Shown here piece by piece: positions 39,870-48,463 of a DNA stretch of 64,000 nucleotides. Within the stretch, counting starts at the first letter, position 1. The number at the start of each line of letters is the position of its first letter. The translations under genes and the position numbers were made by a program. Below the pieces are notes generated by a model. The model was not told the origin of the DNA. It saw only the letters and a program-made list of their open reading frames with translations, and made no database searches. Source of the DNA: Candidatus Poribacteria bacterium (lineage in GTDB: Bacteria; Poribacteria; WGA-4E; WGA-3G); NCBI GenBank assembly GCA_009841255.1, contig VXMD01000046.1, positions 1 to 64,000 on the forward strand. The letters run 5' to 3'.

Positions 39870-41034
39870 TTAACTCACCTACCTGTTGTAGACTTTCAAC
39901 ATTGAGTAAATCGCTCCTATCCCCTTTCGAGTGAATCCTCAAAGCCGCACTGCCCACATCTCCTGCTGTCAGCGTAACCGTTTCAAACCCGCGGCTTGCA
40001 ATCGGGATGCTGTCCAATCCGACACCGATCGGTAAATACCGCTCGGAAACCTGTATGTCGAGTGATTTGCCTGACCTGTGGAACATCTCAGCTAACATAT
40101 CTGTGGTGCGAACCGTCGGAATTCCGTAGCGCGTAACGACGTTAACGCCGTTCCCGACACCGAGTCCATCTAAATTAATAACGTAGGTATTTTCTCTGTC
40201 ATAGTCATCGGCATGTGCTTGGACATAGCGTAGGGCACCGCACATGCCGTATTCTTCTGCACCGGCGGCAAGGAATGTAATGGATTTTTCTTCTCCACGT
40301 GCCACCAACACACGCGCGATTTCAAGCATGACGCCAACGCCAGAGGCATTATCAAAACCCCCGGGAGAGCGGTTCTGCGTGAAATTGATTTGCAACAGGA
40401 GCAGACAAAGTGTAGTCGTTCCAGCGACGCTCCAGACAATGGAATCGGGTAACCAGACGAGGGTGACGGAATCGGGTAACCAATTGACAATAGCGACCTC
40501 AATCACTATTACGGTTGTCAATGCAATAAGCCCCATAATCGCTATACCGTAAGCCACAGCCCGGACGGCAATCGGCAGGACCTGTGATTTGGAGTCATAG
40601 TGTGCAACGAATAGGAGGGCAGGTGTATTATCATTCGGTTTCCTACCGTTTGTTGCGACAATGTTCTCCGAATGATACTTTCTACCCACATTATATAATC
40701 CTTCAAACCGTTTCTGCCACTGGGTAAAAAACAACGCCACGAAGAGACTGAATAGGCAGACGAGACATACTGGTATTGGGAACCGTTCACCGAGCCACGG
40801 GACAGAGAGAACTACTGGAACGAAGAGCCCACAGACCAGACGCGGCAACACCTCTGCTGGGAATTTTGAAAAAGAAAAAGATTCTCGCGAAACCACCAAT
40901 CCTAACGCTGCAAATTGTTGGACGATATAGGCTTGTGCTTTTGCTTCACCCGCGCTACCCACCAGTCTCGGAAAGGCAAGTTGCGTGATGTGGTGGTACG
41001 CACGCTTCGCGTCATAAGTCAGGTGTATATCCAT
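39826..41034 (-). CDS. M28-family zinc aminopeptidase with internal membrane segments
   Basis: The 402-residue protein has the M28 metal ligands in order: His and Asp in LLFVAHYDSK, Asp in PGGFDNASGVGV, the Glu-Glu pair in AAGAEEYG, Asp in VINLDGLG, and His in LRIHSKGD. Two hydrophobic blocks near 65-105 and 160-220 interrupt the catalytic fold and should anchor it in the membrane. A short in-frame duplication gives NWLPDSVTLVWLPDSI. It likely trims N-terminal residues of peptides. The last residues and stop come from a dispersed palindromic repeat. It ends in the mobA frame and starts seven bases after the sulfatase gene, so the three genes may form an operon. Confidence 0.85.
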   Translation of the reverse strand: MDIHLTYDAKRAYHHITQLAFPRLVGSAGEAKAQAYIVQQFAALGLVVSRESFSFSKFPAEVLPRLVCGLFVPVVLSVPWLGERFPIPVCLVCLFSLFVALFFTQWQKRFEGLYNVGRKYHSENIVATNGRKPNDNTPALLFVAHYDSKSQVLPIAVRAVAYGIAIMGLIALTTVIVIEVAIVNWLPDSVTLVWLPDSIVWSVAGTTTLCLLLLQINFTQNRSPGGFDNASGVGVMLEIARVLVARGEEKSITFLAAGAEEYGMCGALRYVQAHADDYDRENTYVINLDGLGVGNGVNVVTRYGIPTVRTTDMLAEMFHRSGKSLDIQVSERYLPIGVGLDSIPIASRGFETVTLTAGDVGSAALRIHSKGDRSDLLNVESLQQVGELIVDVVERTATQAGS

Positions 41035-41040
41035 CCGAAT

Positions 41041-42420
41041 TCATTCTGTGCCTGATTCCGATCGGAACCGCCTTGCTAAGCGTCCACTGAGGGTCCGAGC
41101 GATCTCGGGTTCTGATTCGGCGATGTTGTGGCGTTCGCAGGGATCGTTCTCCAAATCGTATAACTCCGTCACGTCGCTGTAGTTTTCGATGAGTTTATGT
41201 GTCGCTGTCCGAATACACCGGAAGTTTCGGAGCGCACTCACCGTCTCAGTGCGGTGCGTTTCGGTTTCGCCACGAAGGACGGGCGCGATCGACTTCGCAT
41301 CAATGCGTGGCAACACAGGCACACCCACTAATTCACATATCGTCGGATTCAGATCGATCAACTCCACCAAACTCTCCGAAATCTGGTTTCCTGCAATACC
41401 GGGTCCGGCGACGATAAGTGGGACTCTCAGCGATGCTTCATACGCAACACTCTTGGTGTAAAGTCCATGATCCCCGAGCATTTCACCGTGGTCGCTTGAA
41501 TAAATGATATAGGTATTGTCGAGTATCCCGCGTTGCTCAAGTGCGCGAAGCATTTCCCCGATTTGGTCATCAATGAGTTCCGTCGCGGCGCAGTACTGTT
41601 GGCGCGTTAGGGTAATCTCCTCAGGGCTGATATTAACGACGCGTCGTTTCACCCATCCAGGTTTTCCTTCCATATCGTCAACGATAGCAGGCGGCATATC
41701 AGCATTCCGATACTTGTTCCCATACTCCGTAGGCGGATCGAAGGGATCGTGCGGTCCGACGAAACTCACGAACATATGCCATGGAAAATCATCAGGTATA
41801 TTCTCAATAAACTCGGTTGCGCGTCTGCCGATATAGGTATCGGCGAAATCCTCTGTTGAGAGGACGGAGTCGTGAGAACCGTTTTTAATCCAACCGCCGC
41901 TACTGCGTTTCTGATAGTCTTCGTGGAACGCTTTGAGCATCCCTTTCTCCTGAAGGTAGTGCGTATAGGGACCGATGGGCGTTGGTGAACTTCCGGCGTG
42001 CATTTTGCCTTCACACTCTTCAGGGTGTGTAAATCCCCAACTGTAGGTGCGTGGACGGTCGCCGTAGCGTCCGTTATAGCCATCGGGTTTGGCGAGATCG
42101 AGTTTACCGACACAGCCGACGCGATAGCCGTGGTCGCGGAGTTGCTGATAGTAGGTCGGCACGGTGGCGGGTAGGAAACTCCCGTTGTCTACTGCTCCCA
42201 TTCGGGAGGGTTGCAATCCGGATGCGAGCGCAATACGTGACGGGGCACAGACTGGGGCGTTCACTGTGCAGTTTGGAAAACTCACACCTGTTTCCGCCAA
42301 GCGTCGTAAGTTTGCGGTGTTGAGTGCGGTAGGTGCATTCTCAACAGTCTCCAGATAATCGTATCGATGCTGGTCCGACATGATAAAGAGAACGTTCGGT
42401 CTATCTGTTTTTTGGGGCAT
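41041..42420 (-). CDS. sulfatase (formylglycine-dependent, alkaline-phosphatase superfamily)
   Basis: This 459-residue enzyme cleaves sulfate esters. RPNVLFIMSDQHRYDYL gives the first calcium-binding Asp. APVCAPSRIALASG is the C-x-P-S-R signature whose Cys is turned into formylglycine by a maturase. Later motifs are FVGPHDPFDPP and IIYSSDHGEMLGDHGLYTK, the second metal site. There is no signal peptide, so it probably acts inside the cell on small sulfated compounds. Poribacteria-like genomes carry many sulfatases for sulfated host glycans. The start ATG 42420 has no strong Shine-Dalgarno. Confidence 0.92.
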   Translation of the reverse strand: MPQKTDRPNVLFIMSDQHRYDYLETVENAPTALNTANLRRLAETGVSFPNCTVNAPVCAPSRIALASGLQPSRMGAVDNGSFLPATVPTYYQQLRDHGYRVGCVGKLDLAKPDGYNGRYGDRPRTYSWGFTHPEECEGKMHAGSSPTPIGPYTHYLQEKGMLKAFHEDYQKRSSGGWIKNGSHDSVLSTEDFADTYIGRRATEFIENIPDDFPWHMFVSFVGPHDPFDPPTEYGNKYRNADMPPAIVDDMEGKPGWVKRRVVNISPEEITLTRQQYCAATELIDDQIGEMLRALEQRGILDNTYIIYSSDHGEMLGDHGLYTKSVAYEASLRVPLIVAGPGIAGNQISESLVELIDLNPTICELVGVPVLPRIDAKSIAPVLRGETETHRTETVSALRNFRCIRTATHKLIENYSDVTELYDLENDPCERHNIAESEPEIARTLSGRLARRFRSESGTE

Positions 42421-42469
42421 CTTAAGCGTCCTATAGGTAAACTTTGATAGTATGCTGGTAAATGTTTAT

Positions 42470-42508
42470 AATGATGATGGAATTTCCTGATTTAATTCCA
42501 CCATCATT
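42470..42508. repeat. 15-bp inverted repeat between divergent genes
   Basis: AATGATGATGGAATT (42470-42484) and AATTCCACCATCATT (42494-42508) pair with one mismatch around a nine-base loop. It lies between the divergent sulfatase and VOC genes, so it could be an operator or small mobile remnant rather than a terminator. Confidence 0.55.
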
Positions 42509-42565
42509 GTAAATGATGAAGTTCTAATTTTCAATCAAAAACCACCCTTAAACGTTCCCAATTTC

Positions 42566-42594
42566 TTGCGAAAATTTAGGTGGTATGCTATGAT
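42566..42594 (+). promoter_or_regulatory. promoter of the VOC-family gene
   Basis: TTGCGA (42566-42571), 17 bases, TATGAT (42589-42594), about 30 bases before the start codon. Confidence 0.5.
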
Positions 42595-42624
42595 GTGTCC
42601 ATAATTCTCAAAAAGGAGATCCAC

Positions 42625-43047
42625 ATGGCAGTCTTTTTACATACACGGGTTCGCGTGAGCGATCTTGACGGTTCTATCAATTGGTATTGCGACCACATGG
42701 GGTTCAAAGTGCTCAGTCGGAGCGATAAATCTCCGGCGGGCAACCAAATCGTGCATCTTGAACTCCCTGGCAATGCGCACACCTTAGAGTTAACCTACTC
42801 GCCTGACTTCGATCTTCAGGTTCAAGAGGACCTGATGCACTTTGCCATCGGTGTTCCAGATATTGTCGAATTTTGCGACGGGTTGGAGAAAGCAGGACTG
42901 GAAATTTGGCCCGATGAATGGCGCGAACAATTCACATCAGGTGGCATGAAAATGGCATTCGTTACCGATCCTGATGGCTACGAGGTCGAAATCTTAGAAC
43001 GTGCAGATGCCTCTGGCGATCCGCTCGATGTACTTGACGAATCTTAG
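42625..43047 (+). CDS. VOC-superfamily (glyoxalase I-like) protein
   Basis: This 140-residue protein has the paired beta-alpha-beta-beta-beta modules of vicinal-oxygen-chelate enzymes. Module 1 has HTRVRVSDLDGSINWYCDHMGF and VHLELPG...LELTYSP. Module 2 has LMHFAIGVPDIVEFCDGLEKAG and MAFVTDPDGYEVEILE. The expected metal ligands (His near the start of each module, Glu near the ends) are present, so lactoylglutathione lyase-like chemistry is possible, but many relatives bind or modify other compounds. AAGGAG lies seven bases upstream of ATG 42625. Its end overlaps the convergent dppA gene by four bases. Confidence 0.85.
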   Translation: MAVFLHTRVRVSDLDGSINWYCDHMGFKVLSRSDKSPAGNQIVHLELPGNAHTLELTYSPDFDLQVQEDLMHFAIGVPDIVEFCDGLEKAGLEIWPDEWREQFTSGGMKMAFVTDPDGYEVEILERADASGDPLDVLDES

Positions 43048-43859
43048 ACATGGGGCCAGAACTGGTTCCACGCTGTTAGCCAATCTTTCGCTCGGCTTTC
43101 AACGGTAACAGGACCCGTTATTTCAATCCCGTGTCGTCCTTTGAATTCCGCGAGTTTATCGACGCTGGAGAGTTCAATTTTGATTGTCGTTGGGGTGTCA
43201 GGAACATAAGGCTTCACTCGCGTTAAATCTGTGAGTGCATCTCTCGCGGCGTCCTCAATCAATTGACGGGCGCGCACCGGTGGAAGTTGTCGCGCACTGT
43301 ATCGACTTAATCCCTGTTTAACCGCGACTGTGGGCAGTGCCTCGCCGAGGAGTTCTTTGGCTTCTCGGCAGACTGCCGCGTCGCCTGTAACCAGTGCAAC
43401 TGGCACCCCGTAGGCACCATTAAGCGCAGCGTTTACGCCGGTCTCACCGACGAGGTCGTCGTTGAACCACAGGTTCCGATACTGCACGCTGGAAATCGTA
43501 TGGCACAACACACCGTCAGGCGTGCCATTGCGGGCGTGCATACCGATAAGTAAACAGGCATCACAACCGTCCTTCCACATATCTTCGTAGCGTCCCCACC
43601 CATGATGTGCCACCCACTCACAATCCGGGTGAATTTTATCTGGGATGAGCGAATTAAAGGTCCACCCTTGTCCCGCTCCGTGGCAATCTACAACGACAAT
43701 CTCTGTTGCCCCTGCGGCTTTCGCGCCGCGCACGGCAGCATTAATCTCTTCCGTATAGAGGTGTCGTCCCTCCTCAAACATCGCCGCGCCGCCGCTTACC
43801 TGCTCCCATACGACGATGCCGCTGACGCCTTCCATATCCGACATAATGAGTACTCGCAT
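43044..43859 (-). CDS. M55-family D-aminopeptidase (DppA-like)
   Basis: This 271-residue zinc peptidase begins MRVLIMSDMEGVSGI, whose D-x-E is the first metal site. EEINAAVRGAKAAGATEIVVVDCHGAG gives the DxHG motif. CDACLLIGMHARNGTPDGVLCHT carries the next His, and NAALNGAYGVPVALVTGDAAVC follows. These match DppA of Bacillus, which trims D-Ala-containing peptides. The physiological substrate here, perhaps peptidoglycan fragments, is inference. The start is ATG 43859, preceded by GGGAGTGG; stop overlaps the VOC gene on the other strand. Confidence 0.88.
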   Translation of the reverse strand: MRVLIMSDMEGVSGIVVWEQVSGGAAMFEEGRHLYTEEINAAVRGAKAAGATEIVVVDCHGAGQGWTFNSLIPDKIHPDCEWVAHHGWGRYEDMWKDGCDACLLIGMHARNGTPDGVLCHTISSVQYRNLWFNDDLVGETGVNAALNGAYGVPVALVTGDAAVCREAKELLGEALPTVAVKQGLSRYSARQLPPVRARQLIEDAARDALTDLTRVKPYVPDTPTTIKIELSSVDKLAEFKGRHGIEITGPVTVESRAKDWLTAWNQFWPHV

Positions 43860-43971
43860 TGATCCACTCCCTTTCTGCTAAATTCAGGATGTTTCTCACT
43901 TAAGTATAAATCCTTTACGCTTAAAAGGCAACTTCTGCCAAAAACTTTACGCAATTCTTCCAAATGAATGT

Positions 43972-44000
43972 TTGACATACACCGTCTGTTGTGATATAAT
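43972..44000 (+). promoter_or_regulatory. consensus promoter of argS
   Basis: TTGACA (43972-43977), 17 bases, TATAAT (43995-44000). The leader to ATG 44069 is about 60 bases and shows no Shine-Dalgarno; it ends TTTCCTCCT. Confidence 0.75.
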
Positions 44001-44068
44001 TCTGTTATTAGACAAAGTACGCAATCTCACAACAAAAATCGACCAATACATAATTTAAATTTCCTCCT

Positions 44069-45778
44069 ATGGACACAATTAAAGCAGAAATCTACGATAT
44101 TATAGAAAACGCGATCCAAGCGGCTATTGACGCTGGGGAAATTACGATACCCGAAGTGCCAAAGATCCCGTTCTCACCCACCAAAACGCCTGAACACGGG
44201 GACATCGCCACTCCGATTGCACTTGGGCTCGCAAAACAGGCACGGATGGCACCGCGCAAAATAGCCGAGATAATTGTCGCACATATCGATCTCAATGCGC
44301 ACCCAACCCTCCGCCAAATTGACGTTGCGGGTGCGGGTTTCATCAATATTCACCTCGCTGATAACTATCTCTACGACACACTCCAGACCATTGCTACGAT
44401 GCAGGAAGGGTATGGCACTTGCAACAAAGGGGAAGGGAAACGCCTTCAGATTGAGTTCGTCAGTGCCAATCCTACGGGACCGATCAATATCGTCAGTGGA
44501 CGCGCCGCAGCAGTCGGGGATACTCTCGTTAACCTCCTAAATGCTATAGGTTACGATGCCATACGGGAGTACTACGTCAACGATGCAGGGGGACAGGTCG
44601 AACGCCTCGGTGAATCGATAGATGTCCGTTACCGGCAAGCACTCGGTGAAGAGGAATTGGAAATTCCGGAGGGTGGGTATCAAGGCGAATACCTCCGGGA
44701 GTTCGCCCAGACTATCGCTGACACGGAGGGGGATGCCTATCTTCAACTTGGGACAGAAGAACGGGTGGCAACTTTCCGGAATAAAGGCATTGCCTACATC
44801 TTGGCGCAACAGAAGAAATCTTTGGAGCGTTTTGGTGTCGATTTCGATGTCTGGTCGAGTGAAAAAGCGATTCGCGAAAGTGGCAAACCGGAGGAAATTA
44901 TTGAACTGTTCCGCGATAAAACGTATCTCTACGAAGCGGAAGGCGCGACGTGGTTTCGGATGACAGATTTTGGTGATGATAAGGACTGTGTCGTCATAAA
45001 AAGCGACGGAGAATATACCTATTTTGTGCCGGATGCCGCCTATCATCGCGATAAATTTGACCGAGGTTTTACTACAGTCATTGACCTGCTTGGACCGGAT
45101 CACCAAGGGCATATCAGCCATCTCAAAAACTTTGCGAAAGCGATGGGTTTACCCGACGACTGGCTCGAAATCTTTATCATCCAATGGGTGAACCTTGTTG
45201 ATGCAGAGGGCAGGCGATCAGAGATGTCAAAACGTCAAGGTAAGTTTCTGACCCTTGATGACCTCATTGACGAACTCGCCGAGACCGTCGGCGAACAATT
45301 TGCGGTGGATGTCGCTCGCTATTTCTTCCTCATGCGTGCTAACAATACCCATCTCGATTTCAATATGGAATTGGCGGTCACGCATGCCAGCGAAAATCCT
45401 GTCTTTTATATCCAATACGCCCATGCACGGTGCTGTAGCATCTTTGAGCAGGGAGATGAGCAGGGAATTAGGTCGAAACCTATTGAAGCCGTCCCTCTGA
45501 ATCGACTCACAGAACCGATGGAACATGAATTGATTCGGAAGTTAGCCGACTTCCCATCCGCCGTGCTTTTGAGCGCGGAAGCACGGGAAGCGCATCGCGT
45601 TGTACACTATTTACACGAACTCGCAGGAATTTTTCATCCGTACTACAACCAACACCGGGTCCTTGATCCCGCAGACATGGAAAAGACGTACGCACGGCTC
45701 ATTCTGATACAGGGTGTGCAAAGCGTATTGAAAAACGGGTTAACGCTTTTAGGCATTTCCGCGCCTGTCTCTATGTAA
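44069..45778 (+). CDS. argS: arginine--tRNA ligase
   Basis: This 569-residue class I synthetase charges tRNA-Arg. It has the N-terminal Add-1 domain, the catalytic core (ANPTGPINIVSGRAAAVGDTL at about 132-152, YYVNDAGGQVERLG), the KMSKS-equivalent SEMSKRQGKFLTLDDL near 380, and a C-terminal anticodon-binding helical domain ending SVLKNGLTLLGISAP. The HIGH motif, normally HVGHGR or similar, reads NIVSGR, so both His are replaced. ArgRS tolerates variation here more than other class I enzymes, but loss of both is unusual. The gene has its own promoter and no nearby gene on its strand upstream. Confidence 0.93.
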   Translation: MDTIKAEIYDIIENAIQAAIDAGEITIPEVPKIPFSPTKTPEHGDIATPIALGLAKQARMAPRKIAEIIVAHIDLNAHPTLRQIDVAGAGFINIHLADNYLYDTLQTIATMQEGYGTCNKGEGKRLQIEFVSANPTGPINIVSGRAAAVGDTLVNLLNAIGYDAIREYYVNDAGGQVERLGESIDVRYRQALGEEELEIPEGGYQGEYLREFAQTIADTEGDAYLQLGTEERVATFRNKGIAYILAQQKKSLERFGVDFDVWSSEKAIRESGKPEEIIELFRDKTYLYEAEGATWFRMTDFGDDKDCVVIKSDGEYTYFVPDAAYHRDKFDRGFTTVIDLLGPDHQGHISHLKNFAKAMGLPDDWLEIFIIQWVNLVDAEGRRSEMSKRQGKFLTLDDLIDELAETVGEQFAVDVARYFFLMRANNTHLDFNMELAVTHASENPVFYIQYAHARCCSIFEQGDEQGIRSKPIEAVPLNRLTEPMEHELIRKLADFPSAVLLSAEAREAHRVVHYLHELAGIFHPYYNQHRVLDPADMEKTYARLILIQGVQSVLKNGLTLLGISAPVSM

Positions 45779-46136
45779 AGGGTAGTTTGGAAATGCCAAA
45801 CTGTGAGCAAATAATTTTCAGTTTTGGCTTCGGATAGACACAATTTCTTCTAAGTATGTTAGTTTTTCAAATGTGTTAACTCAAGTTGCCACTTACACTT
45901 ATTTATAGACATAGCACTCCGCTGGAGTGCTAGGGTTTGAATGCCCCATTTTCTACTCTCACTGCGAGGCAATATCACCCCTACGGGGTGAAGAAACGTG
46001 CCAAAAAGGGTTCTTCAAACGCGTAGAATTCGTTAGTAGCAATTTAGGTTATGTTAGCACTTTTAAAGCAGACACTGAAAAATCACACACCTCTTGTAAC
46101 TGATAACCGGTAACTGACAACTATTACAGGAAAAAT
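45779..46136. other. 358-bp spacer containing a non-autonomous REP element and dispersed repeat
   Basis: It holds the mini-element at 45873-46058 and, at 46098-46125, AACTGATAACCGGTAACTGA plus CAACT, a copy of the GTTATCAGTTATCGG family. No gene is seen. Confidence 0.65.
45873..46058. mobile_element. non-autonomous mini-copy of the RAYT/REP element
   Basis: The left end TGTTAACTCAAGTTGCCAC and right end GTAGCAATTTAGGTTATG resemble the ends of the 854-1722 element. Inside are its two hairpin types: TATAGACATAGCACTCCGCT with GGAGTGC (45904-45930) and TCACCCCTACGGGGTGA (45975-45991). No transposase gene is present, so mobility would depend on the enzyme at 1057-1536. Confidence 0.7.
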
Positions 46137-47498
46137 ATGACGATGGATTATAGAAAAACCGACAAGGCGCACGTGTGGCATCCACTGTTTCAGCATCAAC
46201 GCCTTGAGGAAACAACGTTAGTCGTTTTTGAATCGGCACACGGGACAACGCTTGTAGACGCGGAAGGGCGTGAGTACTTGGATGCCTACTCGGCACTCTG
46301 GAACGTCAATGTCGGTTATGGTAGACAAGAGATTGCGGATGCTGTCTATGCACAGATACAGCAGTTGCCTTATTATCCACACTCGCAGATTAACGTCCCT
46401 GCCACGGTGTTAGCGGAACAGCTCGCGGCATGTCTTCCGGGTGATTTGAACCATGTCTTTTTCTGCAACAGCGGTTCGGAGGCAAATGAAACCGCCATCA
46501 AAATGGCACGGCAGTACGGCAGACAAACCTATCCGGGTGAGAATCGCTACAAAATTATCAGTCGGTATCGTGGTTACCACGGATTTACGTACGGTGCTTT
46601 GTCAGCAACAGGGCAGTCACGCAGACGGAAGGCTTTTGAGCCACTCGTTCCGGGGTTTATACACGCGCATCCACCTTACTGCCACCGATGTCCTATCGGA
46701 TTGGACTATCCATCTTGTGGCACTGAGTGTGCTGATGAGATTGAACGGATAATTCGGTGGGAGGGACCCGAAACAGTCATTGCTGTCATTGCTGAGCCTA
46801 TCATCGGTGGCGGGGGTGTGATTGTCCCACCAGATGACTATCTTCCGAAACTGAGGCAAATCTGTGACGACTACGGTTTATTGCTCATCCTTGACGAGGT
46901 CATCACCGGCTTTGGACGCACTGGAAAGATGTTTGCCTGTGAGCATTGGGACGTACAGCCCGACCTTATTACGTTAGCAAAGGGGCTGACGAGCGGTTAT
47001 CTGCCGCTCGGTGCTTGTGTCGCCTCAGCAACGGTTTTCGATGCATTCCTCGGCGAGAGCGATGAAAACAAAGAATTCGCTCAGGTCTGTACCTACGGTG
47101 GACATCCAGTGGCGTGTGCTGCCGGTATTGCGAACCTTGAGATTCTCCAAAGGGAGCAGCTCTGGAAAAATTCGGAAAAGGTGGGTGCACATCTGCTCTC
47201 GAAATTAGAAACGTTGCGTGATTTACCCATTGTTAGTGATGTTCGTGGCAAAGGGTTGATGATAGCCGTAGAATTTGTCCAAACTGATGGGATGCCTCTG
47301 GAAACGGCAATGACCAACCAAATTGTGGGTCAGTTGCGAGACTTTAATACAGGGGGAATCATCGTCGGGAAAATCGGACATGCTGTCGATGAACCGGAAA
47401 ACATCATTTATATCGCACCGCCCCTGATTCTCACGGAAGCAGAGGCGGACAGAATTTTTGAGACGTTACGTCAAGTACTTGTCCAGCAGGAGTTTTAA
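46137..47498 (+). CDS. class III PLP-dependent aminotransferase (omega-amino acid / taurine-pyruvate type)
   Basis: This 453-residue enzyme transfers a terminal amino group to a keto acid such as pyruvate. FFCNSGSEANETAIKMARQY binds the PLP phosphate, ILDEVITGFGRTGKMF has the Asp that pairs with the pyridine nitrogen, and LITLAKGLTSGYLPLGA carries the Schiff-base Lys. The N-terminus HVWHPLFQHQ, with VNVGYGRQEIADA, is typical of taurine- or beta-alanine-pyruvate aminotransferases. Taurine is abundant in marine hosts, so that substrate is attractive but unproven. Its end overlaps the convergent mtnP gene by 33 bases. Confidence 0.85.
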   Translation: MTMDYRKTDKAHVWHPLFQHQRLEETTLVVFESAHGTTLVDAEGREYLDAYSALWNVNVGYGRQEIADAVYAQIQQLPYYPHSQINVPATVLAEQLAACLPGDLNHVFFCNSGSEANETAIKMARQYGRQTYPGENRYKIISRYRGYHGFTYGALSATGQSRRRKAFEPLVPGFIHAHPPYCHRCPIGLDYPSCGTECADEIERIIRWEGPETVIAVIAEPIIGGGGVIVPPDDYLPKLRQICDDYGLLLILDEVITGFGRTGKMFACEHWDVQPDLITLAKGLTSGYLPLGACVASATVFDAFLGESDENKEFAQVCTYGGHPVACAAGIANLEILQREQLWKNSEKVGAHLLSKLETLRDLPIVSDVRGKGLMIAVEFVQTDGMPLETAMTNQIVGQLRDFNTGGIIVGKIGHAVDEPENIIYIAPPLILTEAEADRIFETLRQVLVQQEF

Positions 47499-48323
47499 CT
47501 CGTGCCGCTTTGCTGTTGGTATCTTATCGGGTTGGGTAGCAATTGCGAATTGCAGGGCGGTTGAGCAGGCGCAGTTCCGTTCTTCAATTGGAATGTTGGC
47601 AACAGCACTTCTTACAATCTTTTTGGAAGTCTCTACATTGGCACGGACATTTTCAAGGATCATCTCTGTTGTCACGTTATCGTGTTCGGGGTGCCAACAA
47701 TCGTAATCGGTAGAACATGCGAGGACAGCGTAGCAGATTTCTGCCTCACGAGCGAGTTTCGCTTCCGGGGCAGCGGTCATTCCAATGATGTCGAACCCGA
47801 AGTGCCGGTAGAGTTCAGATTCCGCTTGTGTAGAAAACGCCGGTCCCTCCATACAGATATAGGTGCCGCCGTTATGGGCGGTTGCACCGACATCGGTCGC
47901 TGCAGTATATAAACAATCACTCAGAATTGAGCAAAAAGGATGTGCCAGACTAATGTGTGCGGCGATACCGTCGCCGAAAAAGGTGGACTTTCGGTCTTTG
48001 GTGTGGTCGTAGAGTTGATCCGGCACAACGAAATGGCGAGGTTCAATATCTTGTCGTAGACTTCCGACGGCACTGACGGAAATGAGCCATTCAACGCCTA
48101 ACGATTTTAAAGCATAAATATTGGCGCGGACATTGATCTCAGAAGGAAGGATCCGATGGCCAACGCCGTGCCGCGGTAGAAAAACGACGGGCTTCCCATC
48201 AAGGTTGCCCAGAATAAGAGCATCGCTCGGTTTACCGAACGGGGTTTCGACCGTGAGTTCTTCGATGTCTGTTAAGCCTTCCATCTGATAAAAACCGCTG
48301 CCGCCAATGATTCCGATACGCAT
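47466..48323 (-). CDS. mtnP: S-methyl-5'-thioadenosine phosphorylase
   Basis: It splits methylthioadenosine into adenine and methylthioribose-1-phosphate in methionine salvage. MRIGIIGGSGFYQMEGLTDI begins the family domain. VVFLPRHGVGHRILPSEINVRANIYALKSLG is the purine/phosphate region, seen here in two joined blocks. CMEGPAFSTQAES and IIGMTAAPEAKLARE bind ribose and base. 285 residues is normal. ATG 48323 is chosen; the start-site element (48324-48342) precedes it with AAGGA ten bases upstream, and a longer frame from 48353 would read through that element. The last 33 bases overlap the aminotransferase gene tail to tail. Confidence 0.93.
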   Translation of the reverse strand: MRIGIIGGSGFYQMEGLTDIEELTVETPFGKPSDALILGNLDGKPVVFLPRHGVGHRILPSEINVRANIYALKSLGVEWLISVSAVGSLRQDIEPRHFVVPDQLYDHTKDRKSTFFGDGIAAHISLAHPFCSILSDCLYTAATDVGATAHNGGTYICMEGPAFSTQAESELYRHFGFDIIGMTAAPEAKLAREAEICYAVLACSTDYDCWHPEHDNVTTEMILENVRANVETSKKIVRSAVANIPIEERNCACSTALQFAIATQPDKIPTAKRHELKLLLDKYLT

Positions 48324-48430
48324 TTTTAATGATTCCTTGCGGATAAGTGACATGGATTAAAATTTTGGTGTGCTTCGTGTTCGAGTCGCCTGTGCCGTTG
48401 TTGCAGGCTTAGGTTTTGTTGTGAGGTTTC
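48324..48430 (-). repeat. start-site element and repeat words upstream of mtnP
   Basis: On the gene strand it reads GCCTGCAACAACGGCACAGG, then ACTCGAACACGAAG, then CTTATCCGCAAGGAATCATT directly before AAAAATG. The last 18 bases match the copy before the aldo/keto reductase gene at 60.6 kb. Confidence 0.65.
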
Positions 48431-48463
48431 CGTACGTATCCTGATTTCAGTTGCGACCTCACT

